DNA of 64,000 nt from NCBI GenBank assembly GCA_947650285.1, contig CANTFL010001312.1, positions 62,001-126,000 of the forward strand, written 5' to 3'. This document shows positions 37,943-48,278 of the stretch, piece by piece. Under the pieces are notes generated by a model. The model saw nothing but the letters and a program-made list of their open reading frames with translations. It was not told the DNA's origin and made no database searches. Each line of letters begins with the position of its first letter. Position 1 is the stretch's first letter. The DNA is from Hyaloperonospora brassicae (lineage: Eukaryota > Oomycota > Peronosporomycetes > Peronosporales > Peronosporaceae). The position numbers and the translations under genes were made by a program.

Positions 37943-39906
37943 TGGCAACGATGGGTGGCAATGCTCTTGTTGTGTTGTTGTTGTTGTTGAGACAAAAAGT
38001 GAAGATGAAGACGCAAAAAGGAGAGAGAAAAAGAGAGTACGGTGGACGGACACAAGAAGAAGAGCCCAACCGGGCGCTGCTGTTGTGGCGTCCGATGCGT
38101 TTGTGTCGCTCGGAGCTGCGAACTAGAAAGTAAAAAAACGACGAAGAGAAGTGGAGCTTGACAAACAAGTGCCTTCTCGCACCAGTGCCATCCCGATGCA
38201 CAGCTTCCCGACGATCATACCGAGTTGGGCGATGCATTGGCTGTTAAATGGGAGAACTCGGTGCAAGTCGCTGTGCTTTGTGTCTAAAACTTGTTTGTTG
38301 TGCGCATTGTGATGCCTAAGCTCCTCTCTTGATGCAATTCAAGCACTGTGCAACGTGCGGCGCTACAGGTCGACCCTCGCGTTGTTGGCCGGTGGCTGAT
38401 CGTGTAGTACAACGCACGACAAACGCGACCGTCGTGAAGGCCCATTGGTTTGTATTCGACATGCCAAGTAAAGGGTTGCACAAAGGAACGCCTCACGTAT
38501 CGCGCTGGTCAGAAATGACTTGGTCCTATCTAGAGCCCCGCACTCAGACACGTCGTACACGACTCGTATCTGAGTATGTGTTTGTTGACAAAAGCTGCGA
38601 GAAATGCCGTGCCCCACAACCGTAGGCAAGCCAAAAGAAGTGTGGCATCACGCTAGCTCTCCTCTCTTTCTTGACAGGACGTCAATGTAGGGACGTCATG
38701 TGTATCAGTCGCCGTATATGTGCTCGTCACGAAAAGAGGTGGTTCTAGATCGAAGGACGATGCGTGTAAGCTACATTTCATCATTCTGGTGTCGGCTGTG
38801 CGTGGTAGTTGACAATCTCAGTATGGCTCCTTACAAGTAAGTGCACCGGTAGACATTGTTGTGGACAATCTTTGAATGGTACGACCGACAAGCCACGCAA
38901 CGCTGGAATAGGCGACAGTCGTAAATGTGTGCAACACTTCGTCTTCTGCTGCAGTTCTGCTGCGCATACAGAAGTACGTTGCCAAATGGACGCACGGCGG
39001 CCGTCTCCGCAAGTTTCTTTTGCAGGCCAGTCATTGCATACCGGCACGATGCTGAGTTACGCAGGCCGTGCAGTCAGCAAAATGCGATCGTCGTGTGTCA
39101 CTTTTGTATCTCGTTTGCGTGACGCCTGTTGCGGCGCACGCATGAGGCATTTACTGCCACAACAACACGGAGCGCTTACTCATAGCGAAGCCACTGCCGG
39201 TATTGACTGGCTCTTGACACAGTGTTGCGCTCGTCAAACGCACAACAGACACAATCGAAGTACACGGCACGACTACTGTCTTGCAACGTGCTGAACAGTG
39301 TGCATTGGCCGCTCTCGCAAGTACAGATCCCGGCGCCAATTGCAACACGTGCATGTCGTCTTTCTCTGACAGACCCCTCGACAGGCGACAACGACCTGCG
39401 ACTTACAATCTGACGTTCGCGTGGAATTTTCACAGCTTCTCTGGACTGGATGTCTGTGTCCCTCGAAGATGAAACGCAGTCGGGCAGCCAGGCGCACTTG
39501 CGTGCGTGGACACGAGACAGACGAAGACTAGACTGCTTCTATCCGGACATCGCTCGCATAACAGCATCAGCTGCTGTTTGCTGTGCTGTGCTGTGTCTGG
39601 ACATCCGGTATGGGATTTCGGGGCTTTACGTAAGACGTCCGCTGCACAGTATGCGCCACGCGCGACCCCTTTCCGTGCTGTCCCTTCTTCACCAGAGCAA
39701 CCGACGGACTTGTCATGGCATGACGACGGACTGTTACGCCCTCTGACTGCGTGTGCGCATGCATACCACCTCGTGACAACGACGTAGACACAATAAATGA
39801 GGAAAATGTTCTTTATCGGTCATACACGCGGCAGCTAAAAGGCGAACACCGACCGAGACGTTGTGCTCGATCGTCAGCAAGATGAGGTCTGTCGTCCATC
39901 AGCGGC
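37943..39906. other. Intergenic region between Rab21 and the GPI-protein gene
   Basis: About 2 kb between two convergent genes. Several open frames of 60-160 codons occur on both strands, but they overlap each other and show no family motif, signal peptide or splice-supported extension. No gene is called. Confidence 0.45.
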
Positions 39907-41661
39907 CTACAGAGCGAGCACAACAGCCACGAGCCCGAGGACGACGGACGCAGCCGTGAACGCCATCGGTGCCGCAGCGTTAGCTCCAGTCGAGTCCGTG
40001 TTCGAGTCCGACACGCCGCCACTAGTGCTGTTGCCGTCCGCTACCTTGGTCGTCGTCTCCTCCTCGGACAGCTCAGTCTTGGCCTTTGCGAGCTTCGGGT
40101 ACACGAAATCGTTGCCGCCAGTCTCGCAGCCCTCGTCCGCTTCGCACGCAGTGCAGATCTGCGAGTAGCCAACGCGCTTGCACCCATTGCCCGACCCGCA
40201 CGCTTCCACGGTCATGTAACACGGCGGGTTCAACGCAGCGAGCTCCTCTGGCGTCGGCAAGGCACGGAAAGCAGCCAGTAAGGTGCTGTCAATCTGCGTC
40301 GAGCCGGACGCGAGCGTCTCCTCGTACTTGGCCACAACCGCTTCGGCACGCGCCGAGTTGGCCGTCGTGTTGAGCGGGTCTTCCCAGAACGGCAGTCCCG
40401 TCTCGAACTCGCCACTCTCTGCGTTCGCCGAGAACTCGGTGTTGTTCGTGTCGGCGAGGCACCACTCGGTAAAGTTGGCGTACGTCGAGCCCGTGTCGGG
40501 GTTCTCAATGGCCGTGATGCCCACAACGTCGTCGATCGTGACCCAGCCCAGCACGCTGTAGGTGAACGTGCACTCGACGCCGTCCGGCCCTTCGCCCATG
40601 TCACACAGGCCCTTGCGCGTCGACTCGCGGCACTCGTCCGTCTTGTCGGCCCATCCTTTCAGAGGACACGTGCCGGGGAACGAAAACCAGTAGTTGTCCG
40701 GGTACGGCGCCCGCACGTCGTCGTCTTTGATGCCGCCGCCAATGAACGGCCCGACGTTCGGCTGGCCGTCGTCGCCGTTGAACTGGAGGCAGCCGGCCGG
40801 GAAGTCGTCGTCGCCCGAGAGCGGCGTGCAGCGGCCGCTGTCCATGGGCAGCATGGGGCCGTACTCGGGCGTCTCGCCCCACGACTTTTGAAACTGCGCG
40901 AGCGTCTCGTTCGTCTGCACGAGCAGAATCTCGTAAAACACAATGTGCGCCATGCCCGACTTGCGCTCGCAGCGCTCTTCTTTGGCCCGGACGTTCACGT
41001 TGATGCCCTCGGCCTGCACGTACATGAGCGCGCCCTCGACCGACGCCGTGTTGACCGTGTCCATGGCGCTCAGGTAGCCGGCCTCGAGGTCGCCGTTGCC
41101 AAAGCTCGAGACGAAGACGCCGTCCACGAGCTGCGGCGCGTCGCTCTGGACACGCGCGTGGATGGCGCGGACCGGCGGCATGTGGTACGTGTCGGACGGG
41201 TACGTGTTCGTCTTGAGGTTGGCAAACACGTCGCCGCCGGCAGGGGCCGTGCGGGTGCTGTTGCCTAAGCCGCCCGCAGGGGACGGAGTAGGCACGCGAC
41301 TGTCATTGTCGTTGTCGGTGTCGTTGTTGCCATTGTCGTTCTCGTTGTTGTTGCCGTTCTCGTTGTTGTTGTTGTTGTTGTTGTTGTTGGCCTCTTGCAG
41401 CGATCCTGACGAGGTGACGGGCAATGTGGACGTAGTGGGTCGGGTGGACGGAGACGAAGGCGTTGACGGAGACGAAGACGTTAACGAAGACGAAGACGTT
41501 GACGGAGACGTTGAGGTCGTTGGGGTCGTTGTGGACGGAGTCGTTGCGAGTTCCTCGTTGCTGTTCGAGACCGACGGCGAGTCGGCGGCTGACGTGACGC
41601 CGACCGCGACCGAAGACGCGAGAGTGGCCGCAGCGAGCAGCGTCAGCGGACTGAACTTCAT
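39907..41661 (-). CDS. Secreted GPI-anchored Thr/Ser- and Asn-rich cell-surface protein
   Basis: 584 aa, single exon. The open frame runs far upstream, but the start MKFSPLTLLAAATLASSVAVG was chosen because it gives a clear signal peptide (cleavage near residue 25). Next come a Thr/Ser/Pro-rich stalk (about 27-90), expected to be O-glycosylated, and an Asn/Glu/Asp-rich linker with a nine-Asn run (about 92-125). A soluble domain of about 400 residues has 14 cysteines, six of them in the compact segment CYMTVEACGSG through DEGCETGG. The C-terminus is a small-residue site (STGANAAAP) and a hydrophobic tail ending LVAVVLAL, a GPI-attachment signal. The pattern matches oomycete GPI-anchored wall or membrane proteins. 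I do not recognise the Cys domain; possible roles are wall structure, adhesion or host contact. Confidence 0.85.
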   Translation of the reverse strand: MKFSPLTLLAAATLASSVAVGVTSAADSPSVSNSNEELATTPSTTTPTTSTSPSTSSSSLTSSSPSTPSSPSTRPTTSTLPVTSSGSLQEANNNNNNNNNENGNNNENDNGNNDTDNDNDSRVPTPSPAGGLGNSTRTAPAGGDVFANLKTNTYPSDTYHMPPVRAIHARVQSDAPQLVDGVFVSSFGNGDLEAGYLSAMDTVNTASVEGALMYVQAEGINVNVRAKEERCERKSGMAHIVFYEILLVQTNETLAQFQKSWGETPEYGPMLPMDSGRCTPLSGDDDFPAGCLQFNGDDGQPNVGPFIGGGIKDDDVRAPYPDNYWFSFPGTCPLKGWADKTDECRESTRKGLCDMGEGPDGVECTFTYSVLGWVTIDDVVGITAIENPDTGSTYANFTEWCLADTNNTEFSANAESGEFETGLPFWEDPLNTTANSARAEAVVAKYEETLASGSTQIDSTLLAAFRALPTPEELAALNPPCYMTVEACGSGNGCKRVGYSQICTACEADEGCETGGNDFVYPKLAKAKTELSEEETTTKVADGNSTSGGVSDSNTDSTGANAAAPMAFTAASVVLGLVAVVLAL

Positions 41662-42729
41662 CGTCGGGCGGGCGGGCGGATGAGAGAGAAAGAACGCGTG
41701 CGCGTGACGGGTCGAGAGGGAACGGGAACGGGACGGGAGATGTGCTTCGAGCGGAGCAAAACGGAGAATACGGACGTTCAGCGCGCAAGTGGTGTGGCGA
41801 CGACGACGACGACGGCGGCGACTGTTGTTTGTGGGCAGCGTGCGATCGTCTGCGCGCGCGACAGGGCAGACAGACGGGACGCGCGGTGGCGTCTTGTGCG
41901 AGGGCAGAGAGCGTCGTCGCGTGCGGAAGGCAGTGGGCCAGTCGTGTGGTTTTTGTAACGCGGATAGGGGCAGCGGGTAGGGCGAGGGCAGCGCGCCACC
42001 AAGGACAAGGACGGGGGCGTGGACAGATCGAGCGCCAGCTGTTGCTGCTGCAGGTTTGTGCCCGTGCGGTGCAAGGGGCCATACCGGCCACGACGAGTTG
42101 GTTCGTTTTTTTTTACGCGCAGAGAGAGCGCGAGAGCGAGACGAAGCGAGCGGTGGCGTGTGCAGATTGAGGGGGAGGTTTCGTTGCCACTGGCAGTGGC
42201 AAAGCCGAAGGTTTTGATTGCTTTTTGGCTCCATGTTGAAGTGCTGGTCGGGCGTAACGGTACGCGTTTCCATGCGATCAGGTATACTCTCGATTCGCAT
42301 GAGACACACGATGGGAGGAAAGGCCGACAGCGGCTGAACGTTTTGCGACGGACGTCCGTTTTGACCGCCCTCGGCCGGGAGCGCGCGCTGGGATAACCGC
42401 TGACTAGTCGTTTTCAGTCGGACACAATGGCGCGATGTGAAGCAGCTTGTCGAACGGATTGAACCTGGTGGTGCCTCACTCAGCGTTTCTGAACAGACTC
42501 TGTGTACATTGGGATAGTACCACTTCGCTCCTGCGCCATGTGCAACGTTGTTCACCCACGTCCATCGCACCTACTTGCTACTCCTCCGTGTGCAACGCAA
42601 TGTACCTACGTCGATCGCACCACACTCTGTCGTGCGTGCTACTGCTGCGTGGGACTCGGACCGCTCTTGCGTGGCCTGACAACTGCTCAACAGCTCGTCG
42701 ATGCCGGCAGACAGACCGCGAGTCGGACG
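41662..42729. other. Intergenic region upstream of the GPI-protein gene
   Basis: About 1.07 kb between the GPI-protein start and the glucosidase stop. The minus frame stays open here, but its amino-acid content is unlike the downstream protein and it precedes the signal peptide, so it is treated as 5' UTR and promoter. The sequence is GC-rich with purine-rich tracts. Confidence 0.5.
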
Positions 42730-45700
42730 CTACTCGATTGCCTGGTCGTACACGAAGCGGAGCTCCCAATCGTCCGTGACCAGCATTTGCGGCTTGCGCA
42801 GCACAAGTCGGTCACCAGCAGCGTCGTACTGGAAGTCCACCGCCCGCTCGCCTCCCGCCAGCACCTGCTTCGGCACATTGGCCGCGGACTGGAAGCCGTA
42901 GATCTCGATCCGCTCTACCCACATCTGCGACGTGTAGCGCTTGCCTTGTAGAGTAGCAGCCGCCGCCGTCGAGCGCAGCCCATCCCTCGTTTGCTGGAAC
43001 GACACCAGTGTTCCCTCGCCCTCGAGCTCAGCAGCCAGCGAACGCTCGTCGTCCACATACAGCTCGCCACGCGCCATCAAATGCTGGTCCAACGCCACAA
43101 TAAGCGTGAGCGGGTCGCTGCGCATGAGCTCAGAGCTGCGACGAACGCGCTGCTTGCGCGGCAAGATCGTGCCGCCGCGGTGGAATACCGGGATGGCGTC
43201 CAGCGGCGCAGGTACATTCTCGTACGTCTTGCCACCCACGAACCGCTTGTACCCGTCGGTCACCTGGTACCACACTGTCTTGTCCTTGCTGTTTTCCGAC
43301 GGCAAGAACACGTGCGTCGCCTCAACGCCCTCGTCCACGATCGGCTTAACAAGCAATATATCGCCCAGAAGGAACTGGTCTTCCTCGCTGAAGCTTTGTG
43401 GGTCTTCCGTAAAGTGCACCCACAGCGGCCGCATGACAGGCATTCCGCGAGCGTAGCACGTGTGGAAAAGCGTATAGATGTACGGCAGCAGCGAGTAACG
43501 TTCACGAATTGCAGCGCGGACATGTGACGTCGTCGGTTCGCCAAACACCCACGGCTCACGACGGGCTGAATCGTGGTGTGCGTGGCCACGGAAGAAAGGC
43601 TGGTACGCTGCGGCCTGGTTCCATCGCGTGAGCAGCTCCGTGGACGGGTTGCCGAAGAACCCGCCCACATCGGCACCGACGAACGTAAGTCCTGCAACTG
43701 ACATGGACAGCAACATCTTCGTGGCGTAACGGAGGTGACCCCACTCGGCCATGTTGTCGCCCGTCCAGACTGCACCAAATCGCTGCGAGCCAGCAGAAAA
43801 CGCACGAGACAGCACAAATGGACGTTGCATGTCCGGCGATAGCTGCAGCTCCTCAGCGAATGCCGAGAGTGGCTCGGGGGGAGGCTGCTGGCGAACAAGC
43901 TGGCCCTCCATTGTCGACCATTGGAAGAGAGTGCCGTACAAGTTGTGCCACTCGCGGTGCTCGACGCCCGTGATACTTACGCAGCCCTTGCGCATCGACA
44001 CTTCCGGGCCGTTAAAGACCGACGGCTCGTTCATGTCGTTCCACGTGTACAGATGCTTGGTACTGTCCTGGTAGTTCTCGTAGCGGAACTGGTGACGCCA
44101 CCAAGCACGCGCCTTTGGCGATGTAAAGTCAACGTACGAGGACTCACCCGGCCAGCACCAACCCTTGAAATCGTTGCCTTGCTCGTCTTTCACAAACAAC
44201 CCGAGCTCCTCAGCCTCGGTGTGAATGTAATACGGATGCTTGTCGCCGGGCTGACTCACTTTGATGTGCGGGTCAACGATAGTCACTATCTTGCGACCAG
44301 TGCGCGCCACTGCCTCTTGCATGTCTTTTGGCGTCGGAAACGCGTGCTTGTCCCAAGTGAAGTAGCGCTTGCCATCAGTATGGTCAATGTCCAGCCACAA
44401 CACGTCGTACGGGATCAAGTGCTCATCGAAACCAGCATCCACACGGGCCACATCTGCCTCGTTCTTGTAGTTCCAGCGGCATTGGTGGTATCCCAATGCA
44501 AACAGAGGCGGCAGCTGAGCCCGACCCGTGAGAAGCGTGTACTGTGAGAACAGATCGGCACTGCTAGGTCCTGCCAGCAGGAACAGATCGAAAACACCCG
44601 ACTCGCTCAGCCAGCGACTCGATTTCGTGTTTGCGTCTTCGTTCGTCCAAATGTCGACAAAGGTCTCGCTCGGATTGTTCCAAAACATGCCGACCGTGTT
44701 TTTCTTGTTCGGTGCGACGAGCACGGGAATCGCGCCGTACAGCGCCATGGGATTGTCCAGCTCGTACTCGAACACGTCCAAATTGTACAGTCGGTATGGG
44801 TCAGTCACGACCTTCCTCTCCCCGCCTTCGTCAAATTCGATCGTGTCCTTCAAGACAAAGTCCGTTGCGTGCTCTGGAATACCGTACAACGAGCGCGGCG
44901 CTTCTACGGAGCCATGGAACGACACATCGAGACCAATAGAACTCGGACCGAACTTCTTCTTGTCCGTATGTCCATCAAAAGACTCTTCCCAGCCTTCCAC
45001 CTTGTCGTCAGCAGCATCCGCCAAGTTGCTGTCCGTCGTCGAGCTCTCCTCCTTCTTTTGCACCGTGCCGTCTTCGTAGATGGCAAGGCCGTCCTCGCCA
45101 TAATCCACAATCGTCTTGCCCTCGTGGGCATCGACGGCCCCTTGATCGGCTGCTGCGCCAGCCCCCGTCTTCACCGCTGCTTGGTCCTGACGGATCTCAT
45201 AGTGGAACTTGCCGTCGTCATTGGTAGACACCACTTTCTCTCCATCCAGGTACAAATCCACGCCGAACGATCCTTTGCCCACCTTCAGCGCCGCCACTAC
45301 GCGTGGCGTCTCGCGTGGCTCGTGCCCCGCAGGCGCAAAGAGCAGCACGTCCTGCGTGGATATCGGCGCTGTCAGTCCAGCTTCGGCGGCCGTCAGTTGA
45401 CGCAACGGTCGTGTCTCGTCTGCAGCAGGCACGAGGATGTCGTGGCTCGTCCACCTCGTCTTGGGGTCCTTTGGGTCGTCAAACTTCTCCTGTAGACGCA
45501 CTCGCAACGCCGGTACGGTCGCCTTGTCTTCGCCAAGTACGAACGCCAACGACCCGTCCAAGTGGACGCCACCGATGCGACCCGCGTCCTCAACTAGGAA
45601 CCGCACTAGGTGCGCATCTGAGTCCGATCGGATACTGTCACGAACCACCTGGAACGTCGTCGCAGCGGGCGGCGCGTTGCGGTACGTGTGGCAGAACTGC

Positions 45701-45807
45701 GTCTTATCGCACGTGCGGAACTTGCTGCGGTCGACGGCGTCCGTCGCAGTGAGCGCGAGCGCCGCCACGGCGAGCAGCAGCCGCCGAGAACGAGGCGTCT
45801 GCAGCAT
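42730..45807 (-). CDS. GANAB: Glucosidase II alpha subunit (GH31), endoplasmic reticulum
   Basis: 1,025 aa, single exon. The enzyme trims the two inner alpha-1,3-glucoses from N-linked glycans in the ER and so controls entry to the calnexin/calreticulin cycle. The start MLQTPRSRRLLLAVAALALTA gives a signal peptide and is followed by VDRSKFRTCDKTQFC, the usual mature N-terminus of the family; the open frame extends 45 codons upstream into a minisatellite and is rejected. GH31 motifs: DVLWLDIDHTDGKRYFTWD (about 470), catalytic nucleophile in WNDMNEPSVFNGPE (about 590), and the acid/base region VWTGDNMAEWGHLRYA (about 685). Length and order match glucosidase II alpha, about 950-1,000 aa. A separate beta subunit carrying the retention signal is expected elsewhere. 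It is divergently paired with the vezatin-like gene. Confidence 0.95.
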   Translation of the reverse strand: MLQTPRSRRLLLAVAALALTATDAVDRSKFRTCDKTQFCHTYRNAPPAATTFQVVRDSIRSDSDAHLVRFLVEDAGRIGGVHLDGSLAFVLGEDKATVPALRVRLQEKFDDPKDPKTRWTSHDILVPAADETRPLRQLTAAEAGLTAPISTQDVLLFAPAGHEPRETPRVVAALKVGKGSFGVDLYLDGEKVVSTNDDGKFHYEIRQDQAAVKTGAGAAADQGAVDAHEGKTIVDYGEDGLAIYEDGTVQKKEESSTTDSNLADAADDKVEGWEESFDGHTDKKKFGPSSIGLDVSFHGSVEAPRSLYGIPEHATDFVLKDTIEFDEGGERKVVTDPYRLYNLDVFEYELDNPMALYGAIPVLVAPNKKNTVGMFWNNPSETFVDIWTNEDANTKSSRWLSESGVFDLFLLAGPSSADLFSQYTLLTGRAQLPPLFALGYHQCRWNYKNEADVARVDAGFDEHLIPYDVLWLDIDHTDGKRYFTWDKHAFPTPKDMQEAVARTGRKIVTIVDPHIKVSQPGDKHPYYIHTEAEELGLFVKDEQGNDFKGWCWPGESSYVDFTSPKARAWWRHQFRYENYQDSTKHLYTWNDMNEPSVFNGPEVSMRKGCVSITGVEHREWHNLYGTLFQWSTMEGQLVRQQPPPEPLSAFAEELQLSPDMQRPFVLSRAFSAGSQRFGAVWTGDNMAEWGHLRYATKMLLSMSVAGLTFVGADVGGFFGNPSTELLTRWNQAAAYQPFFRGHAHHDSARREPWVFGEPTTSHVRAAIRERYSLLPYIYTLFHTCYARGMPVMRPLWVHFTEDPQSFSEEDQFLLGDILLVKPIVDEGVEATHVFLPSENSKDKTVWYQVTDGYKRFVGGKTYENVPAPLDAIPVFHRGGTILPRKQRVRRSSELMRSDPLTLIVALDQHLMARGELYVDDERSLAAELEGEGTLVSFQQTRDGLRSTAAAATLQGKRYTSQMWVERIEIYGFQSAANVPKQVLAGGERAVDFQYDAAGDRLVLRKPQMLVTDDWELRFVYDQAIE

Positions 45808-45856
45808 AAGATCCACGTGGCGCGCCAGTAAAGGACAAATGTGGATCTTAATGATG

Positions 45857-45934
45857 GATGAAGTGGTCGGATGAAGTGGCAAGATGAAGTGGTCGGGTGA
45901 AGTGGGAAGATGAAGTAAGGGTATGAAGTGGCAG
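45857..45934. repeat. 13-bp minisatellite, six units, in a bidirectional promoter
   Basis: Six head-to-tail units of the form GATGAAGTGGTCG / GATGAAGTGGCAA / GATGAAGTGGTCG / GGTGAAGTGGGAA / GATGAAGTAAGGG / TATGAAGTGGCAG. They occupy half of the 157 bp between the glucosidase II start (45807) and the vezatin-like start (45965). The repeat keeps both reading frames open upstream, which explains the spurious N-terminal extensions. Confidence 0.9.
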
Positions 45935-45964
45935 GTCAACACGAGCTACCCAAAGCGAGCACGA

Positions 45965-48278
45965 ATGGAAGTCGTGGTGGCGGCCTCCTCGCCACTGGGC
46001 CAATACTTGACGCGTACGTACGAACGGCACGACACAGCCACGTCGACGCACCAGCACATAACACTGACGTGTTGGATGTGTGCCTTGATTTGTACCTGTA
46101 CAGAGCTTGAAGCCACAGCCGCCAGCGACAGCGAGACACGGCCGCAATGGCTGTCTGCACCTCGTGCAGCAGTACCTACCGAGCGACGCATACGCGACCA
46201 AGCGAGCCAGATGTTGATGAGCTGGCGCTGGATGAAGAGACTGTTGGAGATAGTGCGACGTCACATTGAGGTGGCAGCAGTGCAGCGACTGATTCCAGAG
46301 CTCTGTGCGTTCCACCCGACGATCCGGTGAGGTCTACGCGGCAGCATAGGCATGTGTTGGGCAACGAGCTGACGCCGTTTACGATGTGTGCTGCAATGCT
46401 ATTGGCGATGTTTCGTACAGTGAAGACTTGCAGCAAGCTGGGGCGAGTGACCCTGCGGTGTTCCGAGTACCGTCCAAGTTTCGTAAAAGTGGGTGGTGCT
46501 CTTCTGTTGCAGCATTGGAAGTGCTGCGGCGTGTCCGTGAGGTTGGTACGGACGAGACCAAGAGGGCTGTCTTGATGGTGTACGCGTGTGCTGCTTTGAT
46601 GGTAGCGATAGTGACGGCTATCACTGGACGAGGTGATGGGGAACACGTGCTGCTGCAGACGATGAAAGTGATCGTTGCAGCCACGACTTTCTTCTTGCTA
46701 GGTCTAGAAGTGGGTGTGCGATTACTACATGCCTGGTATGCACGTTGCTCGCGACGGCTCGTGGGTTCACTGAGCGCGTTTGTAGTACAACTGGAAACGT
46801 TCAATGAGGTCTATGCTAGCAGTTTGGCGCTTGTAAAGCGTGCAGAGTTGGCGAGTCGGGGGTATCGCCTCGGAACGGGTTTGCTGCCGCCGATTGGCCG
46901 ATTGGAGGCGAGCACTATGAAAAGTGCTGACCATGGTCGTCGTGGTAAGGATGCTGCTATGTATTCGTCGACGGACCAGTTGCGGTGCGTGCCGCTGCGG
47001 CGGAAACTACGCACACTGAATCAGCAGCTGTTCATGCTGGCATTGACAGTGGAGAAGAGCGACCGGACAATCGATTACAGGTGTCAAGACCATTCGAAAG
47101 ACGAAACGACTGCGGGCGAACAGACTCCATCACTACTGCTAACGGCGCTGACGAAGCAACACAACCGAGCTATGCTGTTGCTGGAAAGCGCGGTGCACTC
47201 TGCGCTTGTGCGAACAATGACGCGCGCTTGTTTGCCTCGTAGCAGGACCGAGGTTGGATGGAGTCTGTTTCGAGCGCTGGACTCGCAGCGGTTTGCAGTT
47301 GAGCGATTGATTGCAACACTGAGCACGTGTGCCGATGACCTCGATGCTTGGAACACCTCCCGTAGTCCTATGGCACTGCAAGGCAGTGACCGAGCTACGA
47401 AACTCTCGGGTCAGCAACAACAAAGGCAGCACGTAGCATTGTCGAGTGCAAACGATACTTGCCCACAGAACGTGGCTTCGACACTTTACGAGCTGCGATC
47501 AACAAGCGAGACACTTGCAGCTCTCGTGGTCGCGGCACAACACGAGCTTCTCCCGGCGGATACAGTAGCAGAAAGACTGACCCGATCCCGTGATGCCATG
47601 CACTCTATGGTCGTACAACTGCAGGAAGCGTGGGCTGCTTACGATAGTGCGTTGAGCGCATTGACAGGTCGGGCAGACCAAGCGGAAATTGTCAGTGAAG
47701 GTGCTGTGACTGGAGATAAGGTCAGTCATGAGATGGCTCTAGTGTCTCCGGTAGCTCCATCATCAGTTCCAGCTCGAGAAGCCACGAACTGCACTGTTGT
47801 ATTCACTGGCACGAGTACAGGCGACAACGATTTCGATTTGCAGGCGCTGCTGAAGCGACAGGAGGCGCAAAGTGTCGTCATAGTCCCTGGCTCAACACCC
47901 AATTTCGTCCGTGAGCTGCGGAACGTGCTGGCATATCGTCAAGCCCATGCACAACCAGGACACACAAAGCAAGTTGACCAGGATCCCCCTGCACTGTCAA
48001 CCTCAGCGCCAGAAGCTCCATTGCTTCCTCCTTGTGCTGCTATGTTTGCGCCACCGCATGCACCGCCGCGCAGACAAACTCGACGACTGCTTCCCGTATC
48101 AAGTCGAAGTGACACGTGCTCTGAGGTTACAGCACGTGCCGTCAATTTGGAGCTGCACGCGCTGCTGCAGCAGTCCCAGTTATCTCACTACGCAGCTACT
48201 GAGTGTTTGGGTGACAGTGATGTCGACGACGACGCAGATTGGAGCAAGCGCTTGACCCAGTCCACTAAGGATCAGTAG
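45965..48278 (+). CDS. Vezatin-like membrane protein (two TM helices)
   Basis: Exons 45965-46013, 46104-46326 and 46421-48278 (introns of 90 and 94 bp with GTACGT...TACAG and GTGAGG...TACAG) give 709 aa. The joins produce LTQLEATAAS and HPTIREDLQQ without frame breaks. Two adjacent hydrophobic segments lie at about 140-160 (AVLMVYACAALMVAIVTAI) and 170-193, followed by LVKRAELASRGYRLGTGLLPPI and CVPLRRKLRTLNQQLF. These resemble the 'isRGf..' and following LR-rich helices of vezatin. A long helical region and a VVFTGTSTGDNDFD acidic motif before FVRELRNVL also fit. Vezatin links cadherin junctions to myosin VIIa in animals, and the fungal relative Inp2 is the peroxisomal myosin receptor. A myosin-linked organelle role is an inference. 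An alternative in-frame ATG lies at 45923 inside the minisatellite. The family call is by eye and moderate. Confidence 0.62.

Noticed and set aside
38809..39294. 161-codon plus-strand frame between Rab21 and the GPI-protein gene
   Set aside because: Cys/Arg-rich composition typical of a non-coding frame; competing frames on both strands and no motif.
41662..42570. N-terminal extension of the GPI-protein frame to 887 aa
   Set aside because: The extension lacks family-like sequence and would bury the clear signal peptide that begins at 41661.
45808..45942. 45-codon upstream extension of glucosidase II
   Set aside because: It is encoded by the 13-bp minisatellite and precedes a good signal peptide.
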